Shown in pieces: positions 22,543 to 31,832 of a stretch of 64,000 bases of DNA. The notes beneath the pieces were generated by a model. The model saw only the letters and a program-made list of their open reading frames with translations. It searched no databases and was not told where the DNA came from. How positions within the stretch are numbered: position 1 is the first letter of the stretch; the number at the start of each line of letters is the position of its first letter. The DNA is from Leguminivora glycinivorella. Lineage: Eukaryota > Arthropoda > Insecta > Lepidoptera > Tortricidae. Both the position numbers and the translations under genes were made by a program. Location: NCBI RefSeq assembly GCF_023078275.1, contig NC_062975.1, positions 26,353,085 to 26,417,084 of the forward strand. Direction: 5' to 3'.

Positions 22543-24502
22543 CTAGGTGGGGGGGAGGAGGTGGGCATAAGCTCTTCTCCGGGCCCCTGTGCGCTTACGG
22601 CGGATAGGGTGCGAATCTGGGTCTGCCTCCCTTTCCCTTTCCGCCGCCTCCTTCTGCGACATTACATCCTCGCAGAAGAAGAGTACCGCTTTCCACGACC
22701 TCTCGTTGGCGACCATAGCCTTAACCACGGCCGGCAGGGAGAGGTCGTCTCCCACCACTGCCACGAGGTCCCGGCGCTGCCCCGCCCAGGCAGGGCATTC
22801 CTCCAGAGTATGCTGCGCTGTGTCCTCGTCGCATCTGCACTGATGGCACTCGGCTGTCACCTCCCGTCTTGCGAACCGGTGCAGGTAGCTACCGAAGCAG
22901 CCATGACCCGTAAGCACCTGCACCAGCCGGAAGGTTAATGAGCCCCATTCTCTCTCCAGCCAGTCTTGTAAGACCAGCCGGATTGCCTCGACAGTCCTGT
23001 GTCCTTCCTCTCGTTCAGCCAGTTGTTCCTCCCATTGGAGGACTATGGACTGCTGGACGAGGAGCTTCTGTGCCTCTACTTCTCTGGGCGCAGGATGGTA
23101 CTCCTGGAGCCGGAGGTCCCTACGCCACTCATACAGAGACGCTTGGGCCTCCGCCTTCAGGTTCCAAGGAGGCGTTCCCGCTAGTAAGCACGCCGCATCG
23201 TATGAGGTGGTGCGATACCCGCGTACGACGCTGATCGCCATCGCCCTCTGAGCCCTCTTCAGCAGGGCGACATTTCGGGCCGCCAGGTTCTCCGCCCAGA
23301 TCGGTGCCCCGTACAAGGCCATCGATCGCACCACCCCCATATAAAGACGGCGGCTCGCAACCTCCGGCCCACCAATGTTGGGCATCAGTCGCTTCAGTGC
23401 AGCCGATGCTGCCATGAGTCGGGGGTCAGGCGGACAAAGTGCTCGCGGAAGTTCCAGCGGGAGTCAAGGACAAGTCCAAGATATTTCATGTTGGACTTGA
23501 CCTCGATTCGAGTGCCACCAACAACGATGCTGGCTTCAGCAGGCGGCGCCTTCCGGGCTGTGTGGAAGCAGAGTGCCTCAGACTTGTGCAACGCCACCTC
23601 CAGACCCAGCATCGCTATGCGCCTCACCACCTGTGCTACCGTCACGGTGGCAAGGCGTGCTGCTTCCCGGTACGAGGTTCCCCGGGATGTGACCAGCGTG
23701 TCGTCTGCGTAGCAAGTCACATTTGATCCCGGTAGAAGCTCCCCCGCAGGACCCAGTCGTACCCGATGTTCCACAGAAGCGGCCCTAAGACCGAGCCCTG
23801 TGGAACACCGCACGATGTCTCCCACCTTGTCAGCCCGCCGCCCCGGACTGGGTACTCCACACACCGCTCCGAAAGGTAGGACCCGACTATTTGGCACAAA
23901 TAGGGGGGCACTTTGTGGTGTTTCAGTGCTTCCCTAATGCACGACCACGGTAGAGTGTTAAAGGCATTGGCGATATCCAAGGACACCGCCAAGAGAACCC
24001 CACCGTGGCCGACCGCCTCATCTGAGAGTGCTTTGATTCGCGCGACCGCATCTACTGTCGACCTGCCCTCTCGGAATCCAAACTGGTGTTCGGACAAATC
24101 GGGTCCCACTCCCCGGAGGTGCTCGACGAGGCGACAGCAGATGATACGCTCGAAGAGCTTGTCAGCCTCGTCGAGCAACACGATCGGACGGTAGGCTGAT
24201 GGAGAATCCGCGGGTCGCCCGTCTTTTTTCAGGAGGACGAGCCGGCCGGTTTTCCAGATGGTCGGAAATCGGCCGGACTGTAGACAGGCGTCCAGTAGTC
24301 CTCGAAATCTCTCCCCCAGGGCCCGCAGCGCCAGAGCCAGGACACGTCCTGGGATCCCATCTGGACCCGGTGCCGTGTTTTTGGCTTTCAGCTTAAACAC
24401 GGCTGCGTCTAGTTCTGCCTCCGTTACCGGAGGAACCTCGACTTCCGCAACCTCATATCCAGCGCGCTGACGGGGAGGTGCCATTGCTGGGGGCTGGTGA
24501 CA
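22543..24502 (-). pseudogene. R1 ORF2: reverse transcriptase to C-terminal CCHC, two frameshifts
   Basis: The start side is PPVTEAELDAAV. Next come NTAPGPDGIPG, YRPIVLLDEADKLFE, HQFGFREGRSTVDA, SLDIANAFNTLPW and CGVPQGSVLGPLLWN (RT motifs 1-4), the catalytic box CYADDTLV, then MKYLGLVLDSRW. The C-terminal region has LLAGTPPWNLKAEA, LTGHGCFGSYLH and a C-x2-C-x8-H-x4-C finger (CHQCRCDEDTAQHTLEEC). The frame shifts at the C5 run at 23741-23745, between GYDWVLRG and ELLPGSNVT, and again at the G5 run at 23421-23425. Apart from these, all motifs are preserved. The enzyme would make cDNA at the target nick in an intact R1 element. Confidence 0.9.
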
Positions 24503-24926
24503 GTGGCGACCACTGCGCACATCGTAATAAGCTACTAAACTCATAAACCTCCCCACCGAGGTCGGTTAACTTAGCCGATAGCTCGCGACCTGAGAGCCGG
24601 TTGGTTGGGAATTACACAGCCCATACAGCCGGCGTCAGCGGTATATCAGTCGGCGCTCGCGCCGCGCCGGCAGTGCGATCTCGACTTCCACGGCGAATGC
24701 ACGTTCCCCCGCTTACCGATCCGCTACTGACGCGAGTGCTGTGCTTACGCATAATTTAGTGTTATTTCGCTTTCTTTCGTGTTCCTTCCTACTGACTATC
24801 TTCTGTACTTTCTCTTCACCTGTGCTTGTGCTTTCTTATGCTTGTAAACGTGCTTAAACTCTTATATATTATACATAGTGTGTCTACAACGGATTTATCA
24901 TTTGAACGCCCGGTAGGCACCCTATA
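24503..24926 (+). repeat. 5' LTR of the gypsy element
   Basis: 424 bp, starting GTGGCGACCACTGCGCACAT and ending GTAGGCACCCTATA. It differs from the 3' LTR at three bases within about 15 bases (24893-24904: GATTTATCATTTGAAC against GTTTTATTATTTAAAC). A TATATATTATACAT stretch at 24864-24877 could serve as TATA box. Confidence 0.93.
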
Positions 24927-24927
24927 T

Positions 24928-24945
24928 TGGTGACCTCCGATATTG
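24928..24945 (+). promoter_or_regulatory. Primer binding site
   Basis: TGGTGACC starts one base after the LTR. This octamer is the complement of the 3' end expected for a tRNA-Trp primer, as used by CsRn1-type elements. The match beyond eight bases is weak. Confidence 0.65.
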
Positions 24946-24991
24946 AACTATAATACGCAAGTGACTATTAATAGCTAGTGCAGTTATCAGC

Positions 24992-25876
24992 ATGGGTAGC
25001 AAAGGTGAAAAAGACAATGCCGCCGCCGGGGCTAGCGCATCGCAGCCGCCTGCGGATGACGTGGACTCTAACGGTTCCGTGTTTAAAGTGTCCGTGCGCG
25101 CGCCGCCATTTTATCCCGCCGAGCCCGCTTTATGGTTTAGCCAAATGGAAGCTCAGTTCGAAGTATCGGGTATAACGACTGAATCTACGAAATATAATTA
25201 TATTGTGTCGCAATTAGAACAACAGTACGTACTAGAAGTTAAGGATATAATAACGAATCCTCCAGCGATCAATAGATATACCAAATTAAAAACCGAGCTT
25301 ATATCTAGATTGTCCGCGTCGCAAGAAAAACGGGTGTTGCAATTAATGAAACATGAAGAGCTAGGAGAAAGAAAACCGTCACAGCTTTTGAGACATTTAC
25401 GTACGTTGGCCGGTAAGACAGTAACGGATGACTTTTTGAAAACGGTGTGGTCTAGTCGCTTGCCTAGCGGTTTGCAAACGTTGATAGCATCCCAAACCAG
25501 TGCCACGATGGAAGAGTTGGCCGATTTAGCGGACAAGGTGCATGATATCGCACCTCAGATGCCCCAGGTATGTGCTGTAGGTGGAGATCCTTACGCCATA
25601 GAGATGGCAAAGCAGATGGCAAACCTGGCAAGAGAGGTAGCGTCACTAAAGGCCAATTTTGAAAACCAATCGCACGCATCAAGGTCTGGCACGCGTAATA
25701 GTTACCGCGGTAGAAGTCGTACGCCATCTTCGGGTCGGCGCAGAGACCGGTCAGCGTCGAGGAACAAAGATCCGTCAGTGTGCTGGTACCACAACAGATT
25801 TGGGGATAAATCGACACGGTGTACCAGGCCTTGCAATTATCCGGGGTCGGAAAACTTCGACGGCAGCCGGAAGTAG
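24992..25876 (+). CDS. gag: Gypsy Gag polyprotein
   Basis: 294 residues, starting at the first ATG after the primer site. The N-terminal 30 residues are low-complexity. From FKVSVRAPPFYPAEPALWF onward the protein has the typical capsid start of this gypsy group, with the block ALWFSQMEAQFEVSGI. A basic SR-rich linker (about residues 230-258) leads to a zinc finger of pattern C-x2-H-x9-C-x3-C (from CWYHNRFGDK to CTRPC, about residues 264-281), a CHCC form rather than the usual CCHC. It builds the particle and binds RNA. Pol overlaps its last 58 bases in the -1 frame, so Pol is probably made by -1 frameshifting. The overlap holds GGAAAAC, which is not a textbook slippery heptamer. The frame is intact. 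Confidence 0.93.
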   Translation: MGSKGEKDNAAAGASASQPPADDVDSNGSVFKVSVRAPPFYPAEPALWFSQMEAQFEVSGITTESTKYNYIVSQLEQQYVLEVKDIITNPPAINRYTKLKTELISRLSASQEKRVLQLMKHEELGERKPSQLLRHLRTLAGKTVTDDFLKTVWSSRLPSGLQTLIASQTSATMEELADLADKVHDIAPQMPQVCAVGGDPYAIEMAKQMANLAREVASLKANFENQSHASRSGTRNSYRGRSRTPSSGRRRDRSASRNKDPSVCWYHNRFGDKSTRCTRPCNYPGSENFDGSRK

Positions 25877-28800
25877 CGGCTAACGACTGCCAACGTAAGC
25901 CGAGCCGCCTCTTCGTGATGGATAACAACTCTAAGGTTCTATTCCTGGTGGATACGGGATCGGATTTGTGCGTGTACCCGCGCACTGCTCTTAGAGGACC
26001 GCGTAAGAAAACTAATTACGAGTTATTCGCAGCAAACGGCACTCTGATAGAAACTTACGGCTCGGTTCAACTGCAACTCAATTTAGGTCTGCGCCGGGTG
26101 TTTAACTGGAGCTTCGTGGTCGCCGATGTATCTAAGCCCATTATAGGGGTTGACTTTCTGTGCCATTTTGATATTTTGGTTGATTGCAGAAACCAGCGCC
26201 TTATTGACAACTGTACTACACTCACCGTGAGGGCCCCAGCTCAGCCAGCAGCAGAGACCATGATGGCCATATCTTCGGTGAAGGTGACTGCGGGAGAATC
26301 CAGGTATCTTGATATTTTGAGACAATACCCAGACATCACTCGGCCAGCAGGTACGCCTACAGTTCCCAAGCATAATACTGTGCACCATATACGTACCACG
26401 CCTGGACCACCTGTGTCAAGCAGACCTCGTCGTCTCCCTCCTGATCGTCTCAAGATTGCTCAGAAAGAGTTTGAGGCCATGCTTCAAAATGGTACGGCGA
26501 TAAGATCTGAGAGTCCGTGGTCGTCTCCGCTTCATTTAGCTCCTAAGAAGAATGACGGTTGGCGGCCATGCGGTGATTACCGTGCTTTGAATGCACGCAC
26601 CATCCCAGATAAGTACCCAGTTCGGCATATACAGGACTTCACGCAACAGCTGGCTGGCAGCAAGGTGTTCTCCAAGGTTGACCTGGTGAAGGCGTATAAC
26701 CAGATTCCGGTTTACCCCCCTGACATTCCCAAGACGTCCATAATTACGCCGTTTGGATTATTTTCCTTCCCGTACATGACGTTCGGTTTGAGGAACGCTG
26801 CGCAGACGTTTCAACGTTTTATTGACGAGGCACTCAGGGGCTTGGACTACTGCTACGGGTACCTTGACGACATCTTGATCTTTTCTTCGAGCGAGAACGA
26901 GCATGAGGAGCATCTGCGTCAGCTGTTCCAGAGGCTGTCAGACTATGGAATCCTCATCAACGCAGCGAAATGCGAATTTGGGGTGTCATCCATCACCTTC
27001 CTGGGCCATGAGGTGTCAGCAGAGGGCATTCGTCCACTCCAGTCCAAGGTTCAGGCGATTCTGGATTATCCTGTTCCTAAGAACGTGAAAGAGCTGCGTA
27101 GATTTCTCGGGATGATGAATTTCTATCGAAGGTTTGTACCAGGGGCATCAGCACTTCAGACAAAGCTGAACGTCGTTCTGAGTGGGCCGAAGAAGAAGCC
27201 AAACCAAGAGATCGAGATGACACCAGAGATGTTAGAGGCATTCGCAGCATGCAAAGAAGGTTTGTCCAAAGCTGCCATTTTAGCACATCCGCAGACAGAT
27301 GTCGAGCTGGCCATCTTCACAGACGCCTCAGATGTCTCAATTGGAGGCGTGCTGCAACAGCGAGTGTCACAAGGGTCGTGGGAACCTCTCGCATTCTTCT
27401 CTCGTCATCTTAAGCCTTCGCAGAAGAAGTACAGTCCGTACGACAGGGAGCTCCTGGCCATCTACGAAGCTATACGCCATTTCCGCCACATGGTCGAGGC
27501 CAGGCCGTTTACCGTCTATACGGACCATAAACCACTGACGTTCGCGTTCACTTCAACGAGAGAGAAGTGTTCCCCCAGGCAGTTCCGCTATTTTGATTTC
27601 ATTTCCCAATTTACTACAGATGTCCGTTACATAGCCGGGAAAGACAACGTGGTAGCGGACGCGCTTTCCAGAGTAGAGGAGATAGGCGAGCTCATAGACT
27701 ACGAAGCCTTGGCACGGGCGCAAAACGATGACCTTGAATTGAAAGACCTTATACAAAATGGGTCTGGTCTCAATTTAAAGAAAATTCAGTTGCCTGGCGC
27801 TCAAGCACAACTTTATTGTGACGTCTCGACAGAAAACGTAAGGCCTTATATCACTGATGCTTTCCGAAGACCGGTGTTCAGTGCTATGCACAGTCTGAGC
27901 CATCCAGGTGCCAGGGGTTCTGCCAGAATGGTCGCCCAAAGATTCGTGTGGCCTGGTATTAAAAGAGATTGTCGCCAGTGGGCGAAGGAATGCGCAGATT
28001 GCCAGAGAAACAAAATCTCGCGCCATACAACCTCTCCTATATCTCCTTTCCCTACTCCATCTGACCGATTTTCCCATGTCCACATGGACATTGTAGGGCC
28101 TTTACCATACTCTTCTGGTTACAGATACTGCCTCACGGTCATCGATCGCTTCACGCGTTGGCCTGAGGCGTACCCTTTGCCTGATATCACGGCAGAGACC
28201 TGCGCGCGAGCCTTCGTCGCGGGTTGGGTTGCCCGCTTTGGCTGCCCTCAGAAGATCGTCACGGACAGGGGCGCGCAGTTCCAGTCTGAACTGTTCCGCG
28301 CTCTGTCAGCCATCCTGGGCGCCGAGCATCGCCCCACCACTTCGTACCATCCTGCCTGCAACGGGATGGTGGAGCGCCTGCACAGACAGCTGAAATCGGC
28401 TATCATGTGCCACACCAACACTCACTGGACCGAGGTACTCCCGCTGGTGCTGCTGGGCATCCGCAGCGCCTGGAAAGATGACGTGCAGTCTTCAGCAGCC
28501 GAGCTGGTATATGGGGAACCCCTGCGCCTGCCCGGCGAGTTCTTCGCGCCTACCACGGGAGTCACAGTGGACTACGCTGACTTCGCATCGAGACTGCGCA
28601 GCCACATCTCCAGTTTGAATCCGGTACCAGGATCTAGGCACGTTCAGAAAGCATTCTACGTACCAAAAGACCTGAGTACAGCAGACCATGTGTTTCTTCG
28701 CCAAGGACCTGCAAAGAGAGCCTTAGATTCCCCATACACTGGTCCTTATAAGGTGCTGCAGCGAGGTGACAAGACCTTCAAGATCGACGTCAAAGGTAAA

Positions 28801-28980
28801 GAGAATACCGTGACAATAGACAGACTCAAACCAGCATACATGGCCAAAGATGACGACTCCAGGTGTTCCAGTTCCAGCGGAGCTCCAGCCACTCCAGCAC
28901 CGAGTCCAGTAGAGCCGGCAACCACTAGGAAGACACGCTGCGGTCGATCAGTGCGCTTCCCAGATTACTATCGACCGTAG
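25819..28980 (+). CDS. pol: Gypsy Pol polyprotein (protease, RT, RNase H, integrase)
   Basis: An open frame of 1053 codons; translation more likely enters by -1 shift from gag than from its own ATG. Domains in order: aspartic protease with LVDTGSD at about residue 44; reverse transcriptase with LAPKKNDGWRPCGDYRALN, FSKVDLVKAYNQIPV and the catalytic YLDDILIF at about 348; RNase H with TDAS at about 501 and a DALSR end near 620; integrase with an HHCC finger (HSLSHPG...CADCQRNK, about 690-730) and a DDE core at about 756, 815 and 851, the last two 35 residues apart. The tail carries a DRLKPAYM block, common in gypsy integrases. No stop or frameshift is seen and all catalytic residues are present, so the element may be able to move. 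It is flanked by PPT and LTR at the 3' end. Confidence 0.95.
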   Translation: MYQALQLSGVGKLRRQPEVAANDCQRKPSRLFVMDNNSKVLFLVDTGSDLCVYPRTALRGPRKKTNYELFAANGTLIETYGSVQLQLNLGLRRVFNWSFVVADVSKPIIGVDFLCHFDILVDCRNQRLIDNCTTLTVRAPAQPAAETMMAISSVKVTAGESRYLDILRQYPDITRPAGTPTVPKHNTVHHIRTTPGPPVSSRPRRLPPDRLKIAQKEFEAMLQNGTAIRSESPWSSPLHLAPKKNDGWRPCGDYRALNARTIPDKYPVRHIQDFTQQLAGSKVFSKVDLVKAYNQIPVYPPDIPKTSIITPFGLFSFPYMTFGLRNAAQTFQRFIDEALRGLDYCYGYLDDILIFSSSENEHEEHLRQLFQRLSDYGILINAAKCEFGVSSITFLGHEVSAEGIRPLQSKVQAILDYPVPKNVKELRRFLGMMNFYRRFVPGASALQTKLNVVLSGPKKKPNQEIEMTPEMLEAFAACKEGLSKAAILAHPQTDVELAIFTDASDVSIGGVLQQRVSQGSWEPLAFFSRHLKPSQKKYSPYDRELLAIYEAIRHFRHMVEARPFTVYTDHKPLTFAFTSTREKCSPRQFRYFDFISQFTTDVRYIAGKDNVVADALSRVEEIGELIDYEALARAQNDDLELKDLIQNGSGLNLKKIQLPGAQAQLYCDVSTENVRPYITDAFRRPVFSAMHSLSHPGARGSARMVAQRFVWPGIKRDCRQWAKECADCQRNKISRHTTSPISPFPTPSDRFSHVHMDIVGPLPYSSGYRYCLTVIDRFTRWPEAYPLPDITAETCARAFVAGWVARFGCPQKIVTDRGAQFQSELFRALSAILGAEHRPTTSYHPACNGMVERLHRQLKSAIMCHTNTHWTEVLPLVLLGIRSAWKDDVQSSAAELVYGEPLRLPGEFFAPTTGVTVDYADFASRLRSHISSLNPVPGSRHVQKAFYVPKDLSTADHVFLRQGPAKRALDSPYTGPYKVLQRGDKTFKIDVKGKENTVTIDRLKPAYMAKDDDSRCSSSSGAPATPAPSPVEPATTRKTRCGRSVRFPDYYRP

Positions 28981-28994
28981 CAAGCAACGGTCTC

Positions 28995-29008
28995 AGTGGG
29001 GGAGTAGT
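28995..29008 (+). promoter_or_regulatory. Polypurine tract
   Basis: AGTGGGGGAGTAGT ends directly at the 3' LTR, the place and composition expected for the plus-strand primer of an LTR retrotransposon. Confidence 0.75.
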
Positions 29009-29432
29009 GTGGCGACCACTGCGCACATCGTAATAAGCTACTAAACTCATAAACCTCCCCACCGAGGTCGGTTAACTTAGCCGATAGCTCGCGACCTGAG
29101 AGCCGGTTGGTTGGGAATTACACAGCCCATACAGCCGGCGTCAGCGGTATATCAGTCGGCGCTCGCGCCGCGCCGGCAGTGCGATCTCGACTTCCACGGC
29201 GAATGCACGTTCCCCCGCTTACCGATCCGCTACTGACGCGAGTGCTGTGCTTACGCATAATTTAGTGTTATTTCGCTTTCTTTCGTGTTCCTTCCTACTG
29301 ACTATCTTCTGTACTTTCTCTTCACCTGTGCTTGTGCTTTCTTATGCTTGTAAACGTGCTTAAACTCTTATATATTATACATAGTGTGTCTACAACGGTT
29401 TTATTATTTAAACGCCCGGTAGGCACCCTATA
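29009..29432 (+). repeat. 3' LTR of the gypsy element
   Basis: 424 bp, the same length as the 5' LTR and identical except for three substitutions near the 3' end. Confidence 0.93.
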
Positions 29433-29513
29433 CATGGACTGCAGGAGGAGATCTTGAGCCCCGGCGCAGTGGTTTATGTTCGCCTGGAGGATTCGATTAA
29501 CTGCCTGATTCAT
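29433..29513 (-). pseudogene. R1 ORF2 start: first 27 codons of the endonuclease, then cut
   Basis: The minus-strand reading MNQAVNRILQANINHCAGA continues with QDLLLQSM. LQANINHC is the typical opening of the APE-like endonuclease of R1-clade ORF2. The frame is cut exactly at the gypsy LTR. On the far side of the gypsy element (24502) the sequence resumes only just before the RT, so roughly 350-450 residues of endonuclease and linker are missing, judged from the usual size of this region. Confidence 0.85.
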
Positions 29514-31832
29514 TTTGGCGCATTGTTAATCGTGCCCTCTTGTGCAGCCGGAGGCGTAGACGCTCTAGGGGTGACTAGTTTGCTGGCCACCTTCCGAGAC
29601 GCGCGTTTCGGGGCTTTAGCCCCCATCGAGCAGGAACTGCTACCAGCACTGTGATCTGCAGGTTTGTCGCCTGCTGCGCACAGAGTGCAGTGGGGCGCGG
29701 CGGTGCAGTCCCTGGCCCGGTGCCCGATTTTACCGCAGCGATAACATTGGTCGCTGCGGTCGATTTCTGAGGTGCACCCGTTCCTAACATGGCCAGGCAT
29801 CAGGCAGCGGTAGCACCTCATGGGTCGAGGCTCCAGCAGCTTCACATTAGCCGAAGCCCAGCCGACGAGGAGTCGCCCCTCAGCCACTTTCTTGGCGGCT
29901 GCTACAGGGCAACGAACCCATGCTGTGCCCAGGCCTGCCAGCGTGCGGGAAATCCGGCCGACATTAACCGCCTCGAGGGCACACCCCCCGCCTTTCGCCA
30001 CGGCAGCGGCGAGCTCTGCTTCTGAGACCGAGTCATCCAAGCTTGAAATGCGCATCACCACGCATTTTACCGGCCTAGCGATACGGACGTCGGCCTCATT
30101 TAGCGTCTCCCTCAGTTTAGCAGCAAGAGAGTCTGCTTTGTCGCCACTGGTGGAGACCGGGCCCGGGATCTCAAGAATTGCCGCCCCTGTCACTGCCCTA
30201 CAGAACCTCAGACCAGTGATACCGAGCCCGCTCAGGGAGATTTTTGATTTGGCCTCGGTGATTACCGTTCCGTAGGTGACGCCCCTCTCTTCTGCTCCCA
30301 TCTGAAGGGTGAGGACCACGGCTGCTGACTGCGGAGTGCGCAGTGTCGCCTTGTCTTTTTTACGACCCTTCTTCCCCTCTTGTGCTTTCCGCGGGGCCGC
30401 CGGCTGTTGTGCCTTCGCAGTCGTTGCTGCTCCAGCGGGGGTCTTATTTTTTTTCTTCTTCTTACCCCGCTTGCCCACAACCGTCCAATCCTCTTCAGAG
30501 GCAGGCACTGGTGTCTGCGGCTGCGGCTGCCGGACTTGGGAAGCAGGGTCAGGGACACTCGTACGATGCTTTTTGGGCCTCTCCTTCTTCTTTTTTTTGC
30601 TTCGCGGCCCGCTTCGCACTCCCTGAGTTAGTAGGAGCCGGGGTGCGACCGGGTGGAGAGCTCCCTGCTTTGGACGGTGTGGGAGTAGTCAACTCCTGGA
30701 CAGGTTGTTGTGGGAGCAGTCTCTCCTCCAAGGCGCTTAACCTTGCACCCATCATGGCACTCACTTTGTCCACAATGTTGCTCTCTAGGTCGCCTTGCTC
30801 TCGAGCCGGTGTTGTCACTATCTCTTGGCGCGTGTCTTCGAGGCGCTGCCCAAGGCTAGCTCGCAGCTCGCCCATTTCCTTACGGAGCTCGACCATATCC
30901 GCCTTTAAACGAGCGTTTTCGGCGGCGAGTTTCCTCGTCACATCGGAGATAGTCCGGCCCCTCAGCTCACCAACTGCTTCCTGGATCGCATCCACCGCCT
31001 CCTTCAGGATACGTACGTACGTGCCCTTTAGGTTTTTAGACCCAGCGGCCACACCCTTGATAAGTCCCAGACTATCATTTACCTGCTCGTTTAGGGACAG
31101 AGCTGTGCTGTTGTATTCATCATCTGACCCACTTGTCGTCCCAAACGTTTCCCGTTGGCGAGCAAGCCGTCTTAGGGTCACTTTTTTGGCCACAGCACTC
31201 AGAGCCTCTTCAGACTGCAGCTCGAGCTCCTGTTTAGCAGCCTTCCCTTTGGTCAGCCCTGCGTTGCGTGCTGTGGTTAGTCGGCGGCCTCTTCCTCGCT
31301 TAAAAGGTCCCGAGGTAGACTTTACTCGTACCCCGAGATCGGATACCTCACCGCTCGGCGATGCTCCCGTGTCACTACCGCTGCTTCGCTGCCTCTTTCG
31401 TCCTTCGGGCGTTTGGGCAGTCAGCGATGCATCGGAGTCCCCATCGGTTGGCACCGGCGAGAAGAATACTCCTTCTCCAGGGAGGTCGCTTGCGTCTATT
31501 CTCCTAGGGGAGAAAAACTCCTCCCTGCCAAGAGAGGGGAGGGTATCCCGAAGTGACCGGAATCCATCTTTGGGGGGCCTGGTAGAGGCTTCTGCCTGTG
31601 CTGGGCCACAATCGTCCCCATCACCCCCTCCGTGCAGTCTCAAGACCAAATTACTCGGCAAATCAGTGTCCATATAGTGTTTGCTAGCGTCGTCGTTTCG
31701 GTATCGCGAGTGGTTTGCCCCCCCAGAATACGGAAGGCGACATGTCGCCACAGCTCGGGCGCTTGCCCGTTCTGTGGCGACACGGAGGATTGGAACCTCC
31801 TGGGGTAGTTCTCCATTCTCGTTTCCACTCAT
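29510..31832 (-). pseudogene. R1 ORF1 (Gag-like nucleic-acid-binding protein), one frameshift
   Basis: Start chosen at 31832 (MSGNENGELPQE), the first ATG followed by a long conserved-looking frame. The N-terminal half is charged, with a basic region (KRGRGRRLTTARN) and a likely coiled coil (KLAAENARLKADMVELRKEM). The frame breaks at the T8 run at 30591-30598, passing from RAAKQKK to KERPKKHRTS, and continues to 29510. The second half has GKRGKKKKKNK, then two classic C-x2-C-x4-H-x4-C knuckles (CYRCLMPGHVRNGC and CYRCGKIGHRARDC) and a third, altered one (CTLCAAGDKPADH...C). This is the layout of TRAS/SART ORF1. It would coat the RNA and help target it. ORF2 starts at 29513, overlapping the stop of ORF1. 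Confidence 0.88.

Larger units (their letters stand above)
24503..29432 (+). mobile_element. Ty3/gypsy LTR retrotransposon, CsRn1/Kabuki-like, nearly intact
   Basis: Two 424-bp LTRs flank gag and pol in two overlapping frames. The primer site TGGTGACC just inside the 5' LTR, the CHCC-type gag finger and the lack of an env gene all point to the CsRn1/Kabuki group. The LTRs differ at three positions near their 3' ends, so the insertion is young. It lies in the R1 ORF2 on the opposite strand. The bases next to it (GACA on the left, CATG or TACA on the right, depending on where the LTR end is set) do not form a clean duplication. Confidence 0.92.

Noticed and set aside
22938..23234. Plus-strand frames over the R1 ORF2
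   Set aside because: Antisense shadows; the minus strand carries clear RT and CCHC motifs.
25464..25985. 173-codon minus-strand frame over gag
   Set aside because: Shadow of the intact gypsy gag/pol overlap; no recognisable domain.
30343..31677. 444-codon plus-strand open frame
   Set aside because: It lies exactly antisense to R1 ORF1. The GC-rich coding strand makes long antisense frames likely; the composition is biased (S, P, L, R) and no domain is seen.
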